Shown here in pieces: positions 47,129 to 58,498 of a stretch of 64,000 nucleotides of DNA. This DNA is from Aquilaria yunnanensis (Eukaryota; Streptophyta; Magnoliopsida; Malvales; Thymelaeaceae): NCBI GenBank assembly GCA_039654915.1, contig CM077594.1:15251001-15315000 (forward strand), given 5' to 3'. The translations under genes and the position numbers were made by a program. Numbering within the stretch: the first letter of the stretch is position 1; the number at the start of each line of letters is the position of its first letter. Under the pieces are notes generated by a model. The model saw only the letters and a program-made list of their open reading frames with translations. It searched no databases and was not told where the DNA came from.

Positions 47129-47965
47129 ATTCCTTCTGTTCCATATTCTTTGCACAACTTTCCTTTTTAGGTTATCCTAAATTTTTTACACCATTTTCCT
47201 TTTTAGTAATTTTTACTAACCCAAATAACAAACATGCCCCTCTTTCCAGATTACTGAAAATCTGATTCCCTTTGAATAGTTTGGCTCTTCATCCATCGTT
47301 CGTGTCATTAATCTCAATTCCATCTTCCTTCCAACATCCATCTTCATCGAATAAAGAACCACCCATCATTGCAAAAGCTCTATTGGACCATGAAAATCCA
47401 TAGCCTTTGCGCCGTCCAACGCCAATTAACGTGGTGCTATGCCTTTTCAACCCCCTCGACCGCCTCCACCTCTAAGGATACTAACTGGACCCTCTCAATC
47501 TCGCCAACATAATCCATGCCCTCTGTGATGCCAACCACAATTAAGAATGGTGATTGAGAACGCGAAAGAGGATCTATAGGTGGAGGCGATCAAGAGGCGT
47601 AGATTTTTTAGGTAGTGGGTGCCGAATCGATTAATGACGAGGACGCGTCAGTAGATAAACGACTCACTCAATGGGTCTCGAGCTTGCTGCTTCAATCAAG
47701 ACCACGAATGAAAAAGGCGATGGCACGATTGAAGAGGGCGGTAGATCGAGGAGGCGAAGCAATATCGAGGACGATGGCGGTTGAAGAGGCGATGTCGCCT
47801 AATTGAGGATGTGACAAGGTAAAAACAGTGGTTTGGTGGTGTGGCAGGTGGGGAAACAGAAAGGGTAGGTTAGGGGTAAAAATAAAAAAAATGTACATCA
47901 TTTTAGGATTTCTTAATCTTTATGCTATACACAAATGGTGCAAACAATGCAGGACAGAGGGAGTA
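47129..47965. mobile_element. 837-bp DNA element with TACTCCCTCTGTCC termini
   Basis: Left TATTCCTTCTGTTCCATATT followed by CTTTGCACAACTTTC. The reverse complement of the right end is TACTCCCTCTGTCCTGCATT then GTTTGCACCATTTGTGTATA. Arms are about 70 bp. The interior includes a GC-richer block with a 63-codon frame (47615-47806) of no recognised similarity. The termini resemble those of the short MITEs, so this could be a longer relative. Confidence 0.65.
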
Positions 47966-48394
47966 CTTGCTATGCAATATTGTCACTTTGCCAACACATT
48001 TTTTGTAAATATGTTGATAATTAATTTAAAAGATGGTACCCAAAGTTTGTCCATACATTTAGAAAAATTTTTACAATTAATGGACATTTTAAATTATCAG
48101 TTTTTTATTCCTGTATTTCTTTCAATTTTAAAAACAGTAATTTTTAAATTTAAATTAATTATAAAAAAATTATACTTATTGAAATTGCTCAAAGATGACA
48201 ATAGTATAATTTAAATTAAGATTTCAGAAGTTTCTGTTAGACTGTATTAAAAAGACAAGGGGTAAAGTGTATATTTTTTAAATAGGAAGGGCAAAGTGTA
48301 ATTTCACTTAAACCTTAAGAGACAAATTGTAATTAACCATTCTATTAATCATGGTATCTTGAACAAAACCTTGAATTGGGTATTTAGCAATAAA
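47966..48394. other. AT-rich intergenic DNA
   Basis: No gene seen. GGGTAAAGTGTATATTTT and GGCAAAGTGTAATTTCAC motifs at 48258-48310 look like an old transposon end without a visible partner. Confidence 0.35.
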
Positions 48395-49279
48395 TAGGGG
48401 TAAAAGTTTCGGGTTCTGAGTCAGGTTTGGGTTGGAACCTGAAATAAATTGACTTTTTTTATAATCCTCAAATGCCAACCCAAACCGACCTAATATAGAT
48501 AGAGAACCCGAACTGACCATAACCAAAAAATATAGGGTCAGGGTTGGATTGGGTCGGATTTACCCGATGTTCTACCGCTAGCAGCCACTTCCTTCACCGC
48601 GAAGGGCAACGGATGGATGACACTGAGGACGACAGCTCAAAGCGCAGTGACGCGATGGGCAACGACGCAAAGGATGGATGATGACTTGATGGATGGAGAA
48701 TGAAGCGAAAGATGATGACGATGACGCAACGAACAACAAAGCGAAGGATGGCACGATGGACGGATGACGGTGCGAAGGACAAAAGACGATAACATGTATG
48801 GATGAAGTGACAGACGATGGCGTGATGGACGGACAATATAGAGGATGCCACGATGGATGGATGGCTGCGTGAGGGCAACGACCAAGGTAGGACGATGGCA
48901 AATAGTGTGTGAGTGTGAGAAATGAGGGCAACAAAAGAGCAGAGGCAGAGTCCCAGAAAAGGTTGCAACCGACAGTTGTAGGTTGGGGAAGGGATTAGGG
49001 CTAGGCAACTAACAACTTAGGGTTAGGGATAAATACTTAGTGGGTTTTGGGCTAGGCTTACATAATAGGGATAATACTTAGTGAGTTAGGCTGGGATAAT
49101 ACTTAGTTTCGGGTTGATTCGGGTGGTTTTGGGTACAACCCGAATCAACATGATTTTAGCTTCTCTGAATCTGGTTGGTTTCGGGTTGATTCGAATCCCA
49201 CTTATTCTCTACACCAACCCAATCCTAACCCAAGAAATAGGGTTGGGTTTCGGGCTAGGGTCATATACTTTCCCCCTTA
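48395..49279. mobile_element. possible non-autonomous hAT-like element
   Basis: The left end TAGGGGTAAAAGTTTCGGGTT and the reverse complement of the right end TAAGGGGGAAAGTATATGACC are similar, with GGGTTTCGGG/CCCGAAACCC subterminal repeats on both sides. Flanking octamers GCAATAAA and TCAATACA match at 6 of 8. The interior has GATGGATGG-rich DNA whose minus-strand frames give Ser/His/Pro-rich low-complexity peptides. Confidence 0.45.
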
Positions 49280-49554
49280 TCAATACATCACAATTTGCAA
49301 TTTCGTGCCTAATATAGGGACCTGAAGTGCAATTTAAGCAGATTAATTTGGACTAGGTTTTACTTTTAGGACTGATTTTCGAGTGGCATCTCCGCATCTG
49401 ATAAACACAAGCAAAAAAACGCATACTTTTCCTTTATTCCCTCCGACTCTTTCCATCCTCTCTACTTTTGAGCATTTCTGCGGTTCGTTCCGACCCAGAT
49501 AGGAAACCGGAAAAGAGGAGAAGAGAAGAGAGGAGAGATTTCGGAAAGGACAAA

Positions 49555-52500
49555 ATGGGAGGGTCGGTGAAGGATTTGCAGTCGATGGCGGAGCTCGATA
49601 GCTTGACCAAGAGCGGCTCACCAATTGCCCTGCACTTCTGGGCTTCATGGTGCGACGCGTCCAAGCAAATGGACCAAGTCTTCTCCAATCTCTCCACTGA
49701 TTTCCCTCACACCCACTTCCTTAGAGTCAGTTTTCCTTGCTCCTCTGTTTCGCTTTTCTCTTCGTGTTTGTCGCTGTAATCCCTGTTTGGAGAGGATTTT
49801 CATCCTTTGTTTTGGATTTTTTTTTTAATCTAGGGGTTTGTTTATTTTCTTTTTCATTTGATACTTCTTTTTATTAGTTCTGAGTCAGGTGTTGATGAAT
49901 GTTTTTGTATCTGTAGGTGGAAGCAGAAGAGCAACCTGAGATATCTGAAGCGTACTCGGTTGCTGCTGTGCCTTATTTTGTCTTCTTCAAGGTGGCTTTC
50001 TTGGAATTCTCTCTGTTTCATCCCTTTGATCTGAAAATGTCCATCTGGTTGCCTTTGTTTTTACCTTTTCTTTAAGACCTCCTGTTTGGTAACACGGTTA
50101 GCAATTAGCATTAAAAGTTGGAAGAAGTTATCCAGTGTAGCTTTTTAATGCCTGAGGTTAGGGGGTGCGATCCCATCATTCGAAAATTCTTCCAAATTGT
50201 TATGCTCACGAAAAATGTTACCGCTAAATGAAACCTAAACGATTTGAAAGAAAGATAAGGCAGTAAAAGTTTAGAGACAGAAAGTTGCAGCGTGTTAAAC
50301 TTGTCTGAGAAGGTTTGATAACCTTAAGATTTTACAATCTGAATTTCAGTGTGAGCCAATGTTTGGGAGAAAGTTGTTAAATCTCATTGGTGAGCCTAAC
50401 AGTTGCGGATGGTGTCTTAGGGGAAGATATGATGAGAAATTGCAAGGCTTTTGCAGATAGGTACCTATGAAACTGTGTGTGTGTTTTTACAGTGGATCTG
50501 TGATGGAAATACTAGGTTCGTCATAACTGTAATAAGTTATCTTCATGATGTAGAATATTTTAGGGATTGGACAATCACTCATATGTGATTCTTCCTACCC
50601 GTAAGCCTGAACCAGTTTTTAGCCACCAAGAAAGAGGCCATTTTTCAAGTGTGCTAATGTGCGCATTCCCTTTATGGGCACAAAGTTTACCATGGAAGTT
50701 GAACAGCTGCTGGAAGTTAGAAGAAACAGGAAAGGGAATATAAACTTGGACATCACCCTGAGCACCAGACTGTCAATTGTCTGGGCTTATGATGCATCAT
50801 TATACCCTAGCATAAAGTACCTGAATTTTGTTGCTAATAGAGATGTCGACAGTTACAAGCTCATAGTGAGCTTCAGAAGTCCTATTTCTTCTTGTTTGTG
50901 GAAAAATTCATCCTACTTTGATTTGCATCCTTTGTTCTAATGAAATAAGTAGCAAAAGAACTGTTAAAGTATGATGCATATGTTACTAGGAAAGCTATAG
51001 TTAGTGGTCTTAACATTGTTGACATTTTACTCTTTTCTTTGCCATCAGAGTGCCTAGTTAGGCTTGAGCATTAGATCAGCCTTGGAGTCCCTTTTGCACC
51101 TCTCAGGAGGCTGCTACTAGTGTGCCCCGTCCTAAATGTGTACTCTTGACATTGAAAGTTTGAAACACTTGATCCGCATATGTCTGTCAAGTTGTCCAAT
51201 AATGATGGTGCTTGACACTAATATCATGGTTCGGGGTAAATTCACTTTTTATTGCACCAATGCTTCCTGGCAAGAGAATTTAAGATATGAATATCATACA
51301 TTTAGTAGTTCCCCACAAATGCCAGTCTGATCTTCTGGAAGTGAAACAGAAACCGAGACTTCTGTCAAAATTTGAGAGATGGTACACTAACAGCAAGAAA
51401 TCATTCATGGATTCAAGGGCTCTTTGTGGAAACACCTTTTTTGGTAAAATATAGCTTTGGTTCATGAAATGCAATATTTGTGAAGTCTCAATGGTTTGGA
51501 TGACAATGCCTGCACTTGCTTCCTTGTAGTTCTGTGACATTGTTAATTTATTCATTGAATAATTATTTGGTTTCTTGTAGCACAGATAAGAATCTTGTAT
51601 CTGATGAGTGGACCCCAAGGGATAGAATTAGAAAGGATAAGATAAGGTGCACGCTAAAAATAGCTTCAATTGAGAACAGAATCAGGGACGCTTGACATGA
51701 ATGATTCAGTCATAGACAATGCAGACCAATATATGCTCCGGTTGCTAAGAGTGATCAGCTAGATATAAGAACAGGAAAAAGATGCAAGATTGTAAACTTA
51801 CTTGGGTAGAAATAGTATAAAAGATTTTGTTCCTTCAGGGAATCCATGTATGTGACTCCATTAGTTGGGATTGATACTTAGTTGTTGTTGGTTGATGGGA
51901 TGGGCATGTTTTTGCTTTTCTTCTCCATGAAACATGGTTATATATTAATCTCGTGTTCCTTGTTTACCACTGGCAGGATGGTAAACTTGTAGATACATTG
52001 GAAGGTGCAAATCCATCTAGTCTGGCAAACAAAGTTGCAAAGGTTTCTGGGTCAATTAATCCTGGAGAGGCTGCAGCACCTGCCAGCCTTGGATTGGCTG
52101 CAGGTCCCACTGTCCTGGAAACTGTCAAAAAACTGGCAAAAGAAAATGGCTCATCTGAAATGAAAAATGAACTGCAACATGGGGTTGCTGATGGGCTGAA
52201 CAAGCGACTGCAGCAGCTGATTGACTCTCACCCTGTCATGCTTTTCATGAAAGGAACTCCTGAAGAACCAAGGTGTGGGTTCAGCAGGAGAGTTGTTGGC
52301 ATATTAAAAAATGAAAAGGTGAAATTTGGTAGTTTTGACATCCTGTCAGATAATGAAGTTCGTGAAGCCTTAAAGAAGTTCTCGAACTGGCCTACATTTC
52401 CTCAACTCTATTGCAAAGGAGACCTTCTTGGTGGTTGTGACATAGCAATTGCAATGCATGAGAGTGGTGAACTGAAAGAAGTTTTTAAGGATCATGGAAT

Positions 52501-53185
52501 TGCCACTTCTGACACAGATCCAAAATCTGGTGGTATCACAGAGTCGACAGGGCAAAGTTCAAATCTCAACTCTCGGCTGGAAAGCTTGGTCAACAAAAGC
52601 CCAGTAATGCTGTTTATGAAGGGAAAACCTGATGAACCAAAGTGTGGCTTCAGCGGTAAGGTTGTTGAAATCCTTAGACAAGAGAAGGTTGATTTTGAGA
52701 GCTTTGATATACTGTCAGATGATGAAGTTCGTCAGGGGCTGAAAGTTTACTCAAATTGGTCTAGTTACCCCCAGTTATATATTAAAGGAGAGCTTATTGG
52801 CGGGTCTGACATTGTGCTGGAGATGCAGAAGAGCGGGGAACTCAAAAAGGTGTTAGCTGAGAAAGGCATCAGCGGGAGGGAGAATCTTGAAGATCGCCTA
52901 AAGAGTTTAGTTACTTCATCGCCTGTGATGCTGTTCATGAAGGGTACGCCTGATGCTCCGAGATGTGGCTTTAGTTCTAAAGTAGTTAATGCTCTCCGAG
53001 AGGAAGGTGTGAGTTTTGGGACCTTCGACATCCTAACTGATGAGGAGGTTAGGCAGGGATTGAAGACCTTCTCCAACTGGCCAACTTTTCCCCAATTGTA
53101 TTACAAAGGTGAGCTTATTGGAGGGTGCGATATCATTCTGGAGCTGCGGAAAAATGGAGAGCTGAAAGCTATATTATCTGAATGA
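49555..53185 (+). CDS. GRXS17: monothiol glutaredoxin S17
   Basis: Cytosolic/nuclear multidomain glutaredoxin that binds iron-sulfur clusters through its Grx domains and takes part in cytosolic Fe-S handling, redox signalling and heat or meristem responses in plants. Three exons: 49555-49725, 49917-49991, 51977-53185; 484 residues, close to the family's usual 488. Domain order: thioredoxin-like domain with WCDAS (C33), then three Grx domains with CGFS at 182-185, 305-308 and 412-415, each preceded by [10 protein letters not shown] and followed by NW.(T/S)(F/Y)PQLY. All four active cysteines are present. The start is the ATG at 49555 (MGGSVKDLQ); an in-frame upstream ATG at 49468 would add 29 unconserved residues. 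Intron 2 is long (about 2 kb), and its 3' half is duplicated downstream with the pseudogene at 56904. Confidence 0.97.
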
Positions 53186-54442
53186 GGTTGGTTTGATCAG
53201 ATGAATGCCGGAACAAACTTTTGTCTTCTTGTCTTGGTCATTATAGCTGGAAGTGTGTTGGCCTCTCATGTTTTTCAGAAGTTTGCTTTGGCTTATGGGT
53301 TTCCTGTTTTGCTCTTCAAACCATACAATTATACATTGCAATAATCAGTAATTCAATGGTAGCTGTGGGATTGTGCTGGTATCCTGGTTTTATCAGCTCT
53401 TTTTGTGTACAAAATGATCCAATTTTGATGCATGTTAAGTGGTTGACTTCTGATGAGCCGGCAACTTCATGTGCAATTTCATATGTTCAACTTCATATGC
53501 AAGTTGATCGTACAGTGACTTCAGATTGTGAAACATGGCTTTATAGAGAATGAAGTTAGAATAGTGCAGATCATTTATTAGAGGGCGCCGCTCCTCCTGG
53601 ATTTTGCATGCCGATGCAAAGGTATCATTGACATTCCCTGGACGTGGGGTTGAGATTGGCTGAAATCCTGAACGGCAGCTGGTGCGTCATGATGCTCAAC
53701 AATTCAAACCTTGATACTACAATCCCAGGCAAGTCTGGTAAAAGAAACAAGGACAAGGAAATAGGATATAGGAAAAGAATAAGCTTGTAAGAACCAACAC
53801 TTAATTGACAAAACAAGTTTTTACCTGGATTTGCACCTTAAAGCAAAGATATAATGGTATAGACAGAGGCGAAAGCGAAAGTGGTTCTTAAGGCGATCTA
53901 ATTAAATTATGTTTGGATAACGTTAATGCAACAAAACTGATTCTAATGACTACCAGTGATAATAGTGATTGAAAAAACCATATGTATGTATATAACCGGC
54001 TTAAATTTTAACTTCCACCTGGACTAACTCACGAAGACTTGTGGCCTGGTATCGTCTTTCGGGGCGTCCAGGGCTTCACAATGGGATCCCCTGTCTGTCT
54101 TTGGTTCATTCAAGAAATCTCCCTCCAGCAGCAACTCCTCCAAGTTCAGGGGCTTGACGCATATGAAGATGTACCTGTGCTGTGACCCCTTTTTACCGAG
54201 TTTGAGGGGTGAAGTGTTCTGATTTCACGTTTAAGGCATAAAGTGTTTGACCGAATCGAATTTAGGGGCTATTTTTTTTTTTTTTTTTTTTTTTTTGTGT
54301 ATTTTGGACATAAAAAGGAAAAATAAAGCGACGAGAGGATTGGGCTTGGTCCGTTTAGAGATTAGAGACTAGAGAAACACGTGCGAGGAGTGGCCCAGGG
54401 CCCACGTTGGTACTTAGAAGCGAACTGAGCTGAAGTCCAAGA
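53186..54442 (+). other. GRXS17 3' flank and intergenic DNA up to U6
   Basis: 53186-53420 is the probable 3' UTR and recurs, diverged, after the GRXS17 pseudogene (57816-58045). 53560-54240 is balanced DNA without a recognised gene. A run of about 26 T lies at 54271-54296. Confidence 0.5.
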
Positions 54443-54453
54443 ATCCCACATCA
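54443..54453 (+). promoter_or_regulatory. upstream sequence element (USE) of U6
   Basis: ATCCCACATCA matches the plant snRNA USE consensus RTCCCACATCG at 10 of 11 positions. It lies about 56-66 bp before the U6 start. Confidence 0.9.
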
Positions 54454-54477
54454 CTCACACAGAAGAAGAAATTACCG

Positions 54478-54484
54478 TTTATAA
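54478..54484 (+). promoter_or_regulatory. TATA box of the U6 promoter
   Basis: TTTATAA starts 31 bp upstream of the U6 5' end. The gap from the USE is 24 bp, the short spacing that selects RNA polymerase III rather than II in plant snRNA genes. Confidence 0.9.
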
Positions 54485-54508
54485 GCTCTGGCCGCCGTTG
54501 TCTAGAGT

Positions 54509-54528
54509 GTCCCTTCGGGGACATCCGA

Positions 54529-54560
<32 letters not shown>

Positions 54561-54610
54561 GGCCCCTGCGCAAGGATGACACGCATAAATCGAGAAATGG
54601 TCCAAATTTT
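54509..54610 (+). ncRNA. U6: U6 spliceosomal snRNA gene
   Basis: Reads GTCCCTTCGGGGACATCCG at the 5' end (the 5' stem-loop), then the ACAGAGA box that pairs with the 5' splice site, AGCATGGCCCCTGCGCAAGG with the AGC triad, GATGACACGCATAAATCGAG, and ends GGTCCAAATTTT. By memory it matches the plant U6 consensus along its whole 102 nt. With an upstream USE, TATA box and T-run terminator it looks like a functional Pol III gene rather than a retro-copied pseudogene. The U6 RNA forms part of the spliceosome catalytic core in the nucleus. Confidence 0.98.
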
Positions 54611-54613
54611 TTT
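54607..54613 (+). terminator. Pol III T-run terminator of U6
   Basis: Seven T directly at the U6 3' end, sufficient to stop RNA polymerase III. Confidence 0.9.
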
Positions 54614-54617
54614 CCCA

Positions 54618-55048
54618 AAATTTTGCTTAATTCTGTTCAGGAGAAACAATCGAATAACTCTGTTCTCATACAACTGTTCAGGAGAAAGAATCAAATAACT
54701 CTGTTCTCATACAACTGGTAAAGTAGCTATCTTTAGATCCAAAATGAACTGCGATGTATTGTGTATTCCTATTCAGGAGAAACAATCGAATAACTCTGTT
54801 CTCATACAACTGTTCAGGAGAAAGAATCAAATAACTCTGTTCTCATACAACTGGTAAAGTAGCTATCTTTAGATCCAAAATGAACTGCGATGTATTGTGT
54901 ATTCCTAGTAGAATTTGGTCAAAGTAAAATTTTGCTTAATTCTGTTCAGGAGAAAGAATCGAATAACTCTGTTCTCATACAACTGGTAAAGTAGCTATCT
55001 TTAGATCCAAAATGAACTGCGATGTATTGTGTATTCCTAGTAGAATTT
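54618..55048. repeat. nested tandem array directly behind U6
   Basis: A 41-bp unit (TTCAGGAGAAASAATCRAAT then AACTCTGTTCTCATACAACTG) starts at 54636, 54677, 54772, 54813 and 54945. Pairs of it are embedded in a 136-bp higher unit that adds GGTAAAGTAGCTATCTTTAG through TGTATTGTGTATTCCTA. A leader AAAATTTTGCTTAATTCTG precedes the first and the last unit (54618, 54928). Copies are nearly identical, so the expansion is recent. No coding capacity seen. Confidence 0.92.
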
Positions 55049-56140
55049 AAACATGTCGGCAGTGTTTCTCATTCATCCCCCAATTCAAATCCATCTTCTG
55101 TGTAATGCTTGAATATTTAATATGGATATTGTTTGCTTTTGTGCCATAGCAGATAAAGAAGTGAAGAGATTTTTGTAAAAGCTTATAGAGGATCTGTTTG
55201 CTCTTGAAAGTAATGTCTGCTGCTGTTAATGCAGGTTGAGGATGTTAGCAGCTTTGAGAAGAACATAAGCAGTGGCGCAGTGGCCTGTTTCTTCTGCTAT
55301 CTGGATGTCAATTAGGTAGTTCACATGGTTCAGCACTTGGGTTAGCCAGCCACTTCACTCATATACCTTAAGAATGAAGAGGGGGCTAATTAATAGATAT
55401 CTGGATTCTTACAGTGTTTCAACGGTTCCTCTCCTATTTGGTATGAATATATGTATGTGCAAAAACTAATGTTCCCCCTTTTGAATGTTTCTTTACTGGT
55501 CTATTTGAAGAAATATCATTGCTTGATGCTAGACTCTGACACATGGTTGCTGCCAGTAATCTCGCTTGGAAGTTTTGCTCCATTTTCAATGAGTGGTACT
55601 GAAGTTAAAGCCCCATATTAAGCTCTCAGCTACCCAGATTTCTACCTTTGCAGTTGAACTTGCAAGGAGTTCTATTAAAATGTTCAGGTCAGAAGCTTGT
55701 GGAATTGGATATAATGTGAAGGTGTTAGACAAAGGAACTGTAATGACATGAAAACAGGAAGAAAAGCCAGATATATGGGAACAAGTGGTGGTCAAGTAAG
55801 TGATTGTTGCCCTTTGTCCATACTGCTTACACCCGTAATTTGTGGTGAGACTCTCCTACATCTTTCTCCATTTTGTTCTTTTCCCTTGCATGGTCAATGA
55901 GGAACAGATGCTCTGATTGTGTTTTGTCATGCAAGTATGTTCTCGTTTCTTAATCTGTTTATGTTACTACAGAAATTGCAGGTTTTGCATCTTTTAACTG
56001 TTCAACTGATGAGAACTTACATAACAGCTGATCAGCAAGTTGATTTGGTTTAGTTGCAGGAAATAATATTCTTCCTTGCAAATGAGGTCGACTGCCATTC
56101 ACCCAGTGTACGTTCACCCGCTTTAATCAGTGCATACAGT
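55049..56140. other. intergenic DNA, nothing recognised
   Basis: Balanced composition for this window, with no convincing gene. It may include unrecognised non-coding transcripts or gene debris. Confidence 0.35.
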
Positions 56141-58050
56141 TGGTACTAATTTTGGTCATCATGATGTATCAATAGAATATTTCAAGGATTGGACAATCAT
56201 TTTGTATGTGATTCTTCTTATTTCTTGAAACAACCCAATTTCTGTAAGCCTGAACTAGTTTTAAGCCACCAACAAATATGCATCTGTCAAGTAGGCTAAT
56301 GTGCACATCCCTTTTTGGGTGCAAAATTTATTCTCTAGATTGTTTATCTTTTTGTTAATCTTTCTGGCATTTTGTTGTTGCCCTATAACTAATTTTTCTT
56401 TATCATTTGAAAACCAATGAAGGAAAGTGGGGAGACTAAAATACAACTCCAGTGAACAATTTCTGAACTTGAGAACATCTCTTAAATTACCAAAACATTC
56501 CTTCATTATTGAAATCCCTTATAAGAAGCTAAAACTAGTAAAGACTGCTGTTACATGCTTCTAAGAGCTTTTCAAGATCCTGTCTCTGTTCTTTGTTGAG
56601 TGCCTATAACGCTTCAGTTTGTAACAGTGATGAGTAGATATAAGAGAAAAAGATGCTAGATCATAAACTATCGGGTAGAAATAGTACAAAAAGATTTTGC
56701 TCCTCTAGAACTTTATGAAGGAACTCTGTTGCAACTGAGCATAATGGAGACATGGGAGACATAGAATTCGTTTGTTGAAACTCCAACTAGTTGGGTTTAG
56801 TACTTAGTTCGTTGTTGGTTGATGGGATTGGCATGTATTTGCTATTCTTCCCTATGAAACATGGTTATATATTTGTCTCAAGTTCCTTGTTTGTCCCTGG
56901 TAGGATGGTAAATGTAGATACATTTGAAGGTGCAAATGCACCAGCCTGGTCAACAAAGTTGCAAAGGTTTCTGGGTCAATTAATCCCGGAGAGGCTGCGG
57001 CACCCGCCCACCTTGGATTGGCCATAGGTCCCACTGTCCTGGAAACTGTCGGAGAACTGGCCAAAGAAAATGGCTCATCTGGAATGAAAAATGAAATGCA
57101 ACAAGGATTAGTGATGGGCTGAACAAGTGACTGCTGCAGCTGATCGAACTCTCACCTTATCATGCTTTTTATGAACGGAACTCCTGAAGGGCCAAGTTGG
57201 GGGTCCAGCAGGAAAGTTGTTGACATTTTTAAAAATTGAAAATATGGCCGAGAATTGGGAGTCATAATGCATGACTACTTAACAGGGGGATTCACATTCT
57301 GTTGATCAAATTTGACTAGGTGATTCACCCGTCATCAGCAAGACAGTTTGCTTGCTTGAAAGATCTGTCAGATAATGAAGTTCGTGAGGGCTTAGAGAAG
57401 TTCTTGAACTGGAGGGCTTCTTGGTGGTTGTGACATAGCAATCGCAATGCATGAGAGTGGTGAACTGAAAGAGTTTTTGAAGATCTTGGAATTGCCATTT
57501 CTAACACAGATTCATCAGAGAGTCAACAGGGCTAAGTTCAAATCTAAACTCTGCTGGAAAGCTTGATCAACAAAAGCCCAGTAATGCTGTTTATGAAGGG
57601 AAAACCTGATGAAAAGAAGATGTGGCTTTTGTTCTAAAGTTGCTAATGCTTTTCGGGAGGAAGGTGTGAGTTTTGGTACCTTCGACATCCTAACCAATGA
57701 GCAGGTTAGGCAGGGATTGAAGACCTCCAGCTGGCCAACTTCCCAAACTCTATTACAAAGGTAAGCGATGGAGCTGCAGCGGAATGGAGAACTGAAAGCT
57801 ATTTTATCTAAGTGAGGTTGGTATTGTCAGATGAACGCCAGAACAACAGTCTCTATTTTGGTCATTATCACCGAAAGTGTGTTTAGAAGTTTGGTCTGGC
57901 TGATTGGTTTCCTGTTTCTACTGACGACTCCTGCTCTTCAAACCATACAAGTATACATTTCAATAAACAGTAATTCAATTATAGCTGTGGGATTGTGCTG
58001 GTATCCTTGTTTTATTAGCTACTTTTGTGTACAAAATAAAATAAATGTCA
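56141..58050 (+). pseudogene. partial duplicate of GRXS17, disabled
   Basis: 56141-56903 matches the second half of GRXS17 intron 2 (TTTCAAGGATTGGACAATCA, CATGAAACATGGTTATAT-like ends). 56904-57815 matches exon 3, and 57816-58045 matches the 3' flank. Exons 1 and 2 are absent. The coding part is broken: an early frameshift in [10 protein letters not shown], stops around 57118 and 57237, loss of the first CGFS (read as WGSS-like), a shortened middle Grx domain, and a deletion joining the start of Grx 2 (MKGKPDE) directly to the CGFS end of Grx 3 near 57615. The last codons (ELKAILS) and the stop are recognisable. Clearly non-functional as a protein. Confidence 0.9.
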
Positions 58051-58498
58051 GTCTTTGTGAAACATTAGTGGTTAGATGTATAGATAATTTATGAACAATT
58101 ATAGCAGCTTCTTCAGATCTTTAATACGCTAAATGCTGATACTGTTCGGTTCCTAAGCAGACTAACAGAGCCTAAATCAAACTACTGATTGATTACAACA
58201 CTTCAACGATCTTCCAATAGCTCCTATCCTGTCCCTCTTTTAACCTCCTAGAAAAGTTCATCAATGTTCAATTTTGATACATCCAAAAGCAAAGGCCTAA
58301 CTTATTCCAAGACTCAAGTATTTCATTCCAGGCTTGAAGCATTTCACATAGACGGCTCCACAGATCCTCGAAGATCAAAATGAGTTCAAGCAATAAAAGA
58401 GTCGGTGGGTTAATCAGAAAAAATAAAAAGAAAATAAGAGAAGAAAGAAAGAATGAGTGACATGATGAATCCAATACGATTAACATTCTCACAGATCA

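Noticed and set aside
48578..49008. Three overlapping minus-strand frames rich in Ser, His and Pro
   Set aside because: They come from GATGGATG-like low-complexity DNA in a probable transposon and show no domain.
54001..54240. Possible minus-strand coding remnant (PELGGVAAGGRFLE-like translation)
   Set aside because: Too short, with stops and no family recognised, so not reported as a gene.
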